From: Kitasatospora phosalacinea
Lineage (GTDB): Bacteria > Actinomycetota > Actinomycetes > Streptomycetales > Streptomycetaceae
DNA length: 64,000 nt
Assembly (NCBI RefSeq): GCF_000716545.1
Contig: NZ_JNWZ01000017.1
Coordinates: forward strand, 62,001 to 126,000
Direction of reading: 5' to 3'
How positions within the stretch are numbered: the stretch's first letter is position 1; every line of letters begins with the position of its first letter. The notes beneath the pieces were generated by a model. It saw only the letters and a program-made list of their open reading frames with translations, had not been told where the DNA came from and searched no databases. The position numbers and the translations under genes were made by a program. Shown one piece after another: positions 31,401 through 39,017 of this stretch.

Positions 31401-33362
31401 CTACGAGGCGTAGACCTGGAGTTCGGCGACCTGGCCGGCCGGCCAGCCGGTGTTGGCGGTGAAGACCAGGCGGACGTGGCGGGCGGTGGTGCCGGTCGGG
31501 AGGGTGAGCGTCGCGGTGTTGCCGCCCGCCGGGTCGAAGACGTGGCCGGCGGGGGCCAGCAGGCGGGTGAAGGCCGTCCCGTCGGTGCTGCCCTGCACCT
31601 CGACGGTCTGGGTGCGGGTGGCCCAGGCGGCGGCGGGCGGGACGGACAGGACGATCCGGCGCACCGGCAGGGCGGTGCCCAGGTCGGTCTGGAGCCACTG
31701 CGGGAAGGCGTTGTTGGGGCTCTCCCAGTAGCTGTTCGGGTCGCCGTCCACCGCGTTGCCGGAGCCGTAGACCTGGGTGTGGCCGCTCTCCGCGGTGGGC
31801 CGGTGCAGCGCCAGGTTGCCGGTGGGGACGGTGGTGGCGGAGGTGGTCGCCGTGACCTGGGCGGAGGCGGGGGAGACGTTGCCCGCCGCGTCCAGCGCCT
31901 GCACGTCGAAGGTGTAGGCGGTGGACGCGGACAGGCCGGTGACGGTGCAGGAGGTCGCGGTGGTGGTGGCCGCGGGCGCGCCGCCGAGCCGGACCCGGTA
32001 GCCGGTGACGCCCACGTCGTCGGTGGCGGCGTTCCAGGCCAGCGAGACCGTGGTGGCGCTCTGCCCGGTCACCCGCAGGCCGCCCGGCGCGCTCGGGGCG
32101 GTGGTGTCCGGCGCGGTCGGGAACGGCTGGGTCGGGCGGGCCGCCGTCACCGGCAGTTGCCCCTTGAGCATCCGGCCGCCGTCGCCGGTCAGCCGCAGGT
32201 AGTAGTCCGAGGAGCAGGCGGTGCCGTCCTCGTCCAGCGCCAGGAACCCGGATCCGGCGGGCACCCAGGCCCGGGACTCGGCGGTCTTGGCGATCTGGTT
32301 GCCCTCGTTGTACTCGTCGAACATCGAGACGTACGCGGACGCCACCCCGGCCCGGGCCATGTTGTAGAACTGCCGCCACATGAAGTCGCCGTGCGCCCGC
32401 TGCCGGTCGCCGACCCCGCCGGGCAGCACGCAGGGCTGGTAGTCGATGCCGTGCGCGGCGCACTCCGCCAGGTCGGGGAGGGTCGCCACGTTGTAGAAGT
32501 TGTCGGCGTCCGCCGCGGTGCCGATCCGGCCGACCATCCAGGGCGAGAGCATGTCGAAGGAGCGGTAGACGTCCGAGAAGCCCGGACGGGAGTCCCGGTC
32601 GCCGGTGCGCCACCAGGTCGGCACCCCGCCGATCACGTAACACCCCTGCGCCTTGAACCAGTCGACCACGTCCTGGCACTGCGCCGGGGTGAACGGGCGC
32701 TGGTCGTCGTTGAAGCCGAAGCCCCAGACGCACACCACCGGCCTCCCGTTCTGCCGGGCGTACGCGGGTGAGGCGGTGTGGGCGCGCATCTTGTTCGTCC
32801 AGTCGGTCTTGATCTCCGACTGCATGCCCGTCCAGTCCGAGACGTCGTACATGACGTAGAACTTCACGCCCTGCGACTCCGCCGCGCCGCGCACCTTGGC
32901 CGCCATCGCGTCCCGGGTCGGGCCCTCGCCGCCGGTCGGGTTGAAGCGCTGCAGGGCGGCGGTGTCGATGCCGTACTGCTTCATCCAGCGGAAGTGCAGG
33001 TCGACCGTGGACTGGTCGTAGGAGGAGAACAGGGCGGCCTGCTGCCCGTTGTCCAGGTCGGCGAAGGCCGTGGCGTACGTCCTCGGGTACTCGCGGACGT
33101 CCGGCCAGGCGACGATCGCGCTGTTCGCGGGGGAGGGGGCGGCGCCCCAGTTGCGGGCCCAGTGCCACCAGCCGTTGATCGGGGCGCCGTCGCCCGGGCA
33201 GGCGAACCAGCCCTGGTAGCCGACCGTCACCTTGCCGACCACGTCGCCCGGCGCGCTCGCGGCGCGGGCCGCGCCCGCCGTCAGGCCCTCGCCCAGGCCC
33301 ACCGCCCCGAGCGTGCCCGCTGCCGCGGCCGCCTGTAGGAACACCCGTCGCGATACCACCAT
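31401..33362 (-). CDS. Tat-exported GH71/GH99-like glycoside hydrolase with FN3 and CBM32 (F5/8-type C) domains
   Basis: 653 aa. Twin-arginine signal at the start (SRRVFLQAAAAAG, cut near AARAAS). The catalytic domain (about 38-395) has the GYQGWFACPGDG opening, YVMYDVSDW, GGVPTWWRTGD and SMFDEYNEGNQ, as in bacterial GH71/GH99-like proteins often named xylosidase/arabinosidase. A fibronectin type III domain (about 405-490, TAPSAPGGLRVTG onward) and a C-terminal discoidin/CBM32 domain (about 505-650, NLALHRPTAES) follow. ATG 33362 has GGAGG 7 nt upstream; an upstream in-frame ATG at 33470 gives no signal peptide. Its upstream DNA (33430-33480) is AT-rich. Substrate unproven; alpha-glucan or mannan are family options. 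Confidence 0.85.
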   Translation of the reverse strand: MVVSRRVFLQAAAAAGTLGAVGLGEGLTAGAARAASAPGDVVGKVTVGYQGWFACPGDGAPINGWWHWARNWGAAPSPANSAIVAWPDVREYPRTYATAFADLDNGQQAALFSSYDQSTVDLHFRWMKQYGIDTAALQRFNPTGGEGPTRDAMAAKVRGAAESQGVKFYVMYDVSDWTGMQSEIKTDWTNKMRAHTASPAYARQNGRPVVCVWGFGFNDDQRPFTPAQCQDVVDWFKAQGCYVIGGVPTWWRTGDRDSRPGFSDVYRSFDMLSPWMVGRIGTAADADNFYNVATLPDLAECAAHGIDYQPCVLPGGVGDRQRAHGDFMWRQFYNMARAGVASAYVSMFDEYNEGNQIAKTAESRAWVPAGSGFLALDEDGTACSSDYYLRLTGDGGRMLKGQLPVTAARPTQPFPTAPDTTAPSAPGGLRVTGQSATTVSLAWNAATDDVGVTGYRVRLGGAPAATTTATSCTVTGLSASTAYTFDVQALDAAGNVSPASAQVTATTSATTVPTGNLALHRPTAESGHTQVYGSGNAVDGDPNSYWESPNNAFPQWLQTDLGTALPVRRIVLSVPPAAAWATRTQTVEVQGSTDGTAFTRLLAPAGHVFDPAGGNTATLTLPTGTTARHVRLVFTANTGWPAGQVAELQVYAS

Positions 33363-33522
33363 GCCGTTGCCTCCGCCCGGTTGACGACGTCCTGTCAGGT
33401 CCGCGACCCGACGACCCGGGATCGTAACGACGCCGATATTCGGCAGCAATATGTTCAACAGGGATTGCAAGAATTGGACGAGCTGGTTGAAAGGGGCCGA
33501 CTGGTGGGTGGTCGGTGAGAGC

Positions 33523-33996
33523 TCAGCGGCGTCCGGCCAGGTGGGCGGCCCAACCGCCGGACGCCGTGACGTCCACCGCGCCCGCCAGCGCGGCCGGTTC
33601 GCAGAGGAAGCCCGGCGCGGTCGAACCGTCCGCCAGCCGGACCGAGCCCAGCGTCATCGGGTGCGGCAGCGCGGCCAGCAGTGCGCCCAGGCCGGCGGCG
33701 GGCAGTTCCCAGAGCTCGCCCGCCAGGCCCGCCCCGCCCTCCGCCACCCGGACCAGGCCGGGCTTGGGCGGGACGGTGTCCAGCGCGTACATCCAGTACT
33801 CCGGGGCGGTGCGCACCTCGGCGGCGAACCGGCCGCCCAACGCGGTCAGTTGGCCGTTCAGCGGCTGCCCGGTCAGGTGGGCGCCGAACACCGCCAGGCG
33901 CACCGGCGGAGCGGTCGGCGGCCGGGCGAGCGCGGCCGGCCGCTCCTCGGTGCGGGCCGGGCCGACCAGCATCACGCCGAACGGCAGGCCGCCGAC
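33523..33996 (-). pseudogene. C-terminal fragment of allophanate hydrolase (atzF-like)
   Basis: About 158 codons with no start of their own. They open at the amidase-end motif VGGLPFGVMLVGPA and continue through the small C-terminal domain of allophanate hydrolase (LAVFGAHLTGQPLNGQLTAL, YWMYALDTVPPKPGLVR, GFLCEPAALAGA). The catalytic amidase domain (Lys-Ser-Ser triad) is missing. The 5' edge abuts, in a different frame, the permease pseudogene. Full-length homologues are about 550-600 aa. I infer one deletion that removed the permease 3' end and most of the hydrolase gene. The left edge is the stop at 33523; the right edge is approximate. Confidence 0.7.
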
Positions 33997-35035
33997 AGCC
34001 GGCGCCACCCCGGCAGCGCACCGTCGCGGGCCATCGAGAACACCATCCGGGCGCCCGCCGTCTGCATCGCCAGGGTGCCCACGCACACCGCGACCGCGAC
34101 GTCCGCGAGCAGCACCCGGCCCAGCCCGTCGCCCAGCCGGCTGGTCAGCACGTACAGCAGTCCCTCCGCCGCCAGCCGCCCGTGGGTCAGGCTCGGGGCG
34201 GCCGGCACCCCGCCGAGCAGCAGCAGCCCGCCGCTCAGACCGGCGGCGGCCAGCGCGGCCAGGATCGTCCGGGGCGCGGTCCGGCGCGGGGCCACGGTCT
34301 CCTCGGAGAGCTCGCCCGCGCTGTCGAAGCCGATCATCACGTACGCCGCGGTGAACGCCCCCACCAGCAGCGCCCAACCGCCGCCGCCGTCCGGCGCGGT
34401 GCGCAGCAGCGCGCTCGCCGGCTGCTCGGCGTGGCCGAACAGCGCCGCCACGATCAGCGCGATGCCGACGATCTCCGCCGTCACCCCGACGCCGTTGACC
34501 AGCGTCAGCACCCGGTTGTCGACGGCGTTGACGAGCGTGGTCAGCGCGATCAGCGCGGCGCCGAGCAGGACGGCGTTCGCCGCGCCGCTCGCCGCGGCCG
34601 GGGAGGGGTCGCCGCCCAGCAGCTGGAAGCCCGGCCACAGGGCGGGCAGCACCACCTGCAGCGCGAGGGCCGCCGCGGCCACCACCACGACCTGGCCCAG
34701 CACCATCAGCCAGCCGTGAACCACCCGTACACCGGGCCGGCCATCCGGCTCGCCCACTGGTAGATCGCGCCGGAGAACGGGTGGCGGGCGGCGAGTTCGG
34801 CGAAGCACGCGGCCACCAGCAACTGGCCGAGCAGCACGGCGGGCCAGGTCCAGGCGAAGGCGGGGCCGGCCGCGCCGTAGCCGAACGCGAAGAGCTGGAA
34901 GACCGTGGTGAGGACCGAGATGAAGGAGAAGCCGGCCGCGAACGAGCCGAACCGGCCGATGGTGCGGTGCAGTTGCTGGGGGTAGCCGACTGCCCCGGTG
35001 GCGACCGGGAGGGCGGGCGTCGTGCTGGTGGTCAT
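33997..35035 (-). pseudogene. Amino acid/urea-type APC permease, frameshifted and 3'-truncated
   Basis: The gene begins normally at ATG 35035 with a permease N-terminus (GRFGSFAAGFSFISVLTTV, PFSGAIYQWASRMAGPVYGW) and runs to a stop at 34706. The homologous continuation (GWLMVLGQVVVVAAAALAL onward, including AYVMIGFDSAGELSEET and VFSMARDGALPGW) is in another frame. A missing base near 34715/34716 restores GWFTGWLM. The end is also lost: after GALPGW (about 34005) the sequence becomes allophanate hydrolase. Roughly eight of twelve helices remain. The adjacent urea-type gene suggests it once imported a nitrogen compound. The palindrome 25 bp upstream is intact. Confidence 0.75.
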
Positions 35036-35059
35036 GGGGTACCGGCCTTCCGCAGGCTT

Positions 35060-35079
35060 TTTCTGTCGGGTGACAGAAA
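35060..35079. promoter_or_regulatory. Perfect 20-bp palindromic operator before permease pseudogene
   Basis: TTTCTGTC-GGGT-GACAGAAA, 8-bp perfect arms with a 4-bp spacer, ends 25 bp before the pseudogene ATG. Size fits a TetR- or GntR-type dimer site. The cognate regulator is not in this window. Confidence 0.65.
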
Positions 35080-35096
35080 TTAGGGCGCCGCGGATT

Positions 35097-35129
35097 CCCG
35101 GGTGTTGCCCGGGAGTTGCCCGGTGGTTG
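35097..35129. repeat. 11-bp tandem repeat (3 units)
   Basis: CCCGGGTGTTG, CCCGGGAGTTG, CCCGGTGGTTG in exact tandem between the permease pseudogene and the ABC exporter stop at 35176. It lies just upstream of the palindrome. Confidence 0.7.
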
Positions 35130-35175
35130 CCGTCTCCTCACGCCGGCCCTCCGGCGGGCGAGGTGGGCCCGACCG

Positions 35176-37008
35176 CTACACCAGGCTGTCCTTCCACGTC
35201 CGGTGCAGGGTGGCGAAGCGGCCCTCGCCGGCGATCAGGGCGGCGGGGGTGCCGTCCTCGACGACGCGGCCCCGGTCCATGACGAGGACGCGGTCGGCGA
35301 TCTCCACGGTGGACAGGCGGTGGGCGATGATCACCGCGGTGCGGCCGGCCAGGACCGTCCGCATGGCGTGCTGGACGGCCTGCTCGCCGGGGACGTCGAG
35401 CGAGGAGGTGGCCTCGTCGAGGATCAGCACGGCCGGGTCGGCGAGCAGGGCGCGGGCGAAGGCCACCAGCTGGCGCTGGCCGGCGGAGATCCGGCCGCCG
35501 CGCTTGCGGACGTCGGTGTCGTAGCCGTCGGGGAGGGCGGCGATGAACGCGTGGGCGCCGATCGCCCGGGCCGCGGCCTCGATCTCGGCGCGGGTGGCGT
35601 CGGGCTTGCCGACGGCGATGTTCTCGGCGACCGTCCCGGAGAACAGGAAGGACTCCTGGGTCACCATCACCACGTTGGCCCGCAGGTCGGCGGTGGACAG
35701 CTCGCGCAGGTCGACCCCGTCGAGCGTGACGGAGCCGGCGGTCGGGTCGTAGAACCGGGCGAGCAGTTTGGCCAGCGTCGACTTGCCGGCGCCGGTCGCG
35801 CCGACCACGGCGGTGGTCCGCCCGGCGGGCAGCCGCAGGTCGAACGGGGGGAGGACCTGCTCGCCGTCGGCGTAGCCGAAGGCGGCGGCGCGGAAGACCA
35901 CCTCGCGGCCCTTGCCGGCGGCGGCGGGCAGCTCGGCGGGCTCGGCGGGCTCGGGCACCGACGGCTCGTGGGCGAGCAGGCCGGAGATCTTCTCCAGCGC
36001 GGCGGCCGCGGACTGGTAGCTGTTGAGGAACATCGCCAGCTGGTCGATCGGGTCGTACAGCCGGCGCAGGTAGAGCACGAAGGCGGTGAGCACGCCGAGT
36101 TCGAGGCTGCCGTCGGTGACCAGGAAGGCGCCGAGGACGACCACGCCGGTGATCCACGCGTTGGCCGTCAGCCGGGACAGGAAGACGTACCTGGCCATCT
36201 CCAGCAGGCCGTCCGCGGTGGCGGTGGCGGACTGCCGGTTGACGGCGCCGAACGCCTCGTCGTTGGCGGCCTCGCGGCGGAACGCCTGCACCGGGCGGAT
36301 GCCGTTCATGGTCTCGGTGAAGCGGACGATCAGCCCGGCGCTGACCGTGCGGGAGCGGCGGTAGACCTGCTGGGAGCGGCGCCGGAAGGACCTGATGACC
36401 AGGTACATCGGCAGGAAGGAGGCCAGCGCGGCCAGGCCCAGGCGCCAGTCGACGACCACCAGCACGACGGTGATGTAACCGACCGACAGGCAGACCATCA
36501 GCAGCTCCTGCAGGCCCTCGGAGAGCAGCTCGCGCAGGGTGTCCACGTCTCCGGTGGCGCGGGAGATGATCCGGCCGGAGGTGTAGCGCTCGTGGAAGTC
36601 GAGGCTGAGCCGCTGGGCGTGCCGGAAGATCCGGCCGCGCAGCTCCAGCAGGACGTCCTGGTTGATCCGGGCGGCGAGCCGGATGAACGCCCGCTGCAGC
36701 AGCGTCGCGGCCAGCGCGCAGCCGAGGTACGCGGCGGTGACGGCGACCAGCGGCCCCCAGTCGTGCCCGCGCAGCGCCGGGACGCCCCGGTCGATGGCGT
36801 AGGCGACCAGCAGCGGGCCGGTCTGCAGCGCGGCCTGCTGGAGCAGGACGGCCAGCACCGCGACGGCGATCCGGCGGCGGTGCGGGGCGAGCAGCGAGCC
36901 GAGCAGGGCGCGCGGGGCGCCGGGCGGGACGGGGATGTCCTGGTTGTCGGCGGCCGGGGGGAGGAGGTCGTCCTCCTCGGTGACGGGTTCGGCGACGGCG
37001 GTGGTCAT
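35176..37008 (-). CDS. ABC exporter half with canonical nucleotide-binding domain
   Basis: 610 aa. Exporter membrane domain (about 30-330) with WRLGLAALASFLPMYLVI and a typical NBD. Walker A GATGAGKST, signature ISAGQRQ (a conservative LSGGQ variant), Walker B and catalytic Glu VLILDEATSSLD, and switch His IIAHRLSTVE are all intact. ATG 37008 overlaps the upstream stop by 4 nt (ATGA), so the two halves are translationally coupled and probably a heterodimer of the TM287/288 or PatA/B kind. Substrate unknown. Confidence 0.92.
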   Translation of the reverse strand: MTTAVAEPVTEEDDLLPPAADNQDIPVPPGAPRALLGSLLAPHRRRIAVAVLAVLLQQAALQTGPLLVAYAIDRGVPALRGHDWGPLVAVTAAYLGCALAATLLQRAFIRLAARINQDVLLELRGRIFRHAQRLSLDFHERYTSGRIISRATGDVDTLRELLSEGLQELLMVCLSVGYITVVLVVVDWRLGLAALASFLPMYLVIRSFRRRSQQVYRRSRTVSAGLIVRFTETMNGIRPVQAFRREAANDEAFGAVNRQSATATADGLLEMARYVFLSRLTANAWITGVVVLGAFLVTDGSLELGVLTAFVLYLRRLYDPIDQLAMFLNSYQSAAAALEKISGLLAHEPSVPEPAEPAELPAAAGKGREVVFRAAAFGYADGEQVLPPFDLRLPAGRTTAVVGATGAGKSTLAKLLARFYDPTAGSVTLDGVDLRELSTADLRANVVMVTQESFLFSGTVAENIAVGKPDATRAEIEAAARAIGAHAFIAALPDGYDTDVRKRGGRISAGQRQLVAFARALLADPAVLILDEATSSLDVPGEQAVQHAMRTVLAGRTAVIIAHRLSTVEIADRVLVMDRGRVVEDGTPAALIAGEGRFATLHRTWKDSLV

Positions 37009-38879
37009 CGGGCCAGCGCCCCTTCCAGCTCGGGCTCGCCGGACATCAGGGCCCGGTAGGCGGGACAGGAGCGCAGCAGCTCCTGGTGGGTGCCGACGGC
37101 GGCGATCCGCCCGTCGGCGAGCAGCGCGACCCGGTCGGCGAGCAGCACCGTGGACGGGCGGTGCGCGACGACCAGGGCGGTGGTGCCGGACAGGACCTCC
37201 CGCAGGGCGCGCTCGACCAGCGCCTCGGTGTGCACGTCGAGCGCGGAGAGCGGGTCGTCCAGGACCAGGAAGCGGGGCTCGCCGACCACGGCGCGGGCCA
37301 GCGCGAGGCGCTGGCGCTGGCCGCCGGACAGGCTCAGGCCCTGCTCGCCGACCTCGGTGTCCAGGCCGGCGGGGAGCTTGTCGACGAAGCCGGCCTGCGC
37401 GGTGGCGAGGGCGGCGGCGACCTGCTCGGGGGTGGCGTCGGGGGCGCCCATCAGGACGTTCTCCGCGACGGTGGCGGAGAACAGCGTCGGGTCCTCGAAG
37501 GCGACGGCGACCTGGCGGCGCAGCTCGGCGCGCGGTACGTCCCGGATGTCGGTGCCGTCCAGGGTGATCGACCCGGCGGTGGGCTCGTACAGGCGGGGGA
37601 GCAGCGCGGTGAGCGTGGTCTTGCCGCTGCCGGTGGCGCCGACCAGGGCGAGCGTCTCGCCGGGGCGGACGTGCAGGTCGACGCCGGCCAGCAGGTCGGG
37701 GGAGCCCTCCGGCGCGTCCGGGTAGCGGAAGCGGACGCCGGTGAAGCGGATGCCGAGGTCGGCGGAGGGGGCGCGGCCGGACGGGGGGTCGACGGGCTCC
37801 GGCTCGTCCATCACCTCGAAGTAGCGGTTGGCGGCGCTGGCGGCCTCGGCGGCGAAGCCGAGCAGCCAGCCGATCGACTCGACCGGCCAGCGCAGCGCCA
37901 TCGCGGTGGACAGGAAGGCGACCAGGGTGCCGACCGAGAGCTGGTCGTGGGCGACCAGGACGGCGCCGGCGGCCAGCACGCCGCCCAGCGCCAGTTCGGG
38001 CAGGCCGACGATGACCGCCCACAGGTCGCCCAGCAGGCCGGCCTTGCGCAGCTCGGTCTCGCGCAGGGCGGCGCTGCGGTCGCGGAACTCCTCGGCCATG
38101 GTGCGGTGCCGGCCGAAGGCCTTGAGGATCCGGATGCCGAGCACCGACTCCTCGACCACGGTCGCCAGGTCACCGTTCTGGTCCTGGGCGAGCCGGGAGG
38201 CGGCCGAGTACCCGGCCTCGAAGCGGCGGGTGAAGAACATCAGCGGGATCGCCGGGAGCAGGGTGATCAGGGCGAGCCGCCAGTCCAGCACGAACATCAG
38301 CGCGGTGCCGGTCAGGAAGACCGTGGAGTTGACCACCAGGAAGACCAGCGGGAAGGCCAAGAACAGCCGCAGCACGAACAGGTCCGAGGTGGCCCGGGAG
38401 AGCAGCTGGCCGGAGGGCCAGCGGTCGTGGAAGGAGATCGGCAGCCGCTGCAGCTTGGCGAACAGCTCGCCGCGCAGCCTGGTCTCGACCCGGGCGAGCG
38501 GGCGGGCCACGATCACCCGGCGGACGCCGAACAGGACGGCCTCGGCGACGCCGAGCAGCAGCAGGGCGCCGGCCAGCGGCCACAGGCCGGACAGGTCGCG
38601 GTGGGCGACCGGGCCGTCGACGATCCGGCGCAGCACGACCGGGACGGCCAGCACGCTGAGCGAGGCGATCCCGGCGGCCGTCATCGAGCCGAGGATCCGC
38701 CAGCGGGCCTCGCGCGCGTAGGGCCACAGGCGCAGCAGCGAGCGCACCGCGGACCGGGGTGCCGGTACGGGTGAACCTGTCGGGCCGCCTGTTGACGGGG
38801 TGTTCGGATCCGCGGGGGTGGGCGGAGCTGAGGTCTGGTTCTCGGCCATCGCCGAGAGGGTAGGCCGTGCCGCTGACAT
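37005..38879 (-). CDS. ABC exporter half with Asp in place of catalytic Glu
   Basis: 624 aa from ATG 38879; an alternative ATG at 38849 (MAENQTSAPP) removes 10 residues, and neither has an ideal ribosome site. Pro/Thr-rich start (about 10-40), membrane domain (about 55-340), NBD with Walker A GATGSGKTT, signature LSGGQRQRLALAR and Walker B FLVLDDPLSALD, in which Asp replaces the catalytic Glu. The switch segment is VVAHRPST. This matches the known asymmetry of heterodimeric exporters, where one ATP site is slow or dead. Paired with the gene at 35176-37008. Confidence 0.92.
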   Translation of the reverse strand: MSAARPTLSAMAENQTSAPPTPADPNTPSTGGPTGSPVPAPRSAVRSLLRLWPYAREARWRILGSMTAAGIASLSVLAVPVVLRRIVDGPVAHRDLSGLWPLAGALLLLGVAEAVLFGVRRVIVARPLARVETRLRGELFAKLQRLPISFHDRWPSGQLLSRATSDLFVLRLFLAFPLVFLVVNSTVFLTGTALMFVLDWRLALITLLPAIPLMFFTRRFEAGYSAASRLAQDQNGDLATVVEESVLGIRILKAFGRHRTMAEEFRDRSAALRETELRKAGLLGDLWAVIVGLPELALGGVLAAGAVLVAHDQLSVGTLVAFLSTAMALRWPVESIGWLLGFAAEAASAANRYFEVMDEPEPVDPPSGRAPSADLGIRFTGVRFRYPDAPEGSPDLLAGVDLHVRPGETLALVGATGSGKTTLTALLPRLYEPTAGSITLDGTDIRDVPRAELRRQVAVAFEDPTLFSATVAENVLMGAPDATPEQVAAALATAQAGFVDKLPAGLDTEVGEQGLSLSGGQRQRLALARAVVGEPRFLVLDDPLSALDVHTEALVERALREVLSGTTALVVAHRPSTVLLADRVALLADGRIAAVGTHQELLRSCPAYRALMSGEPELEGALAR

Positions 38880-38922
38880 TTCTCACCCGGTTTTTTGCCC
38901 CTGTCGGCGGGAACCGGCCAGG

Positions 38923-38958
38923 CCGGGTGCGCCGGGTGCGCCGGGTGCGCCGGGTGCG
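38923..38958. repeat. 9-bp tandem repeat (4 perfect units)
   Basis: Four identical units CCGGGTGCG in tandem between the ABC exporter start and the glgX stop. Same GGTGCG core as the arrays at 18347 and 29438. Confidence 0.85.
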
Positions 38959-39017
38959 CCGGAGAACGCCGAGGCCGGCCGCCCGGTGCCCTGAACGCCC
39001 CGCCGGGCCCCGCGCGT

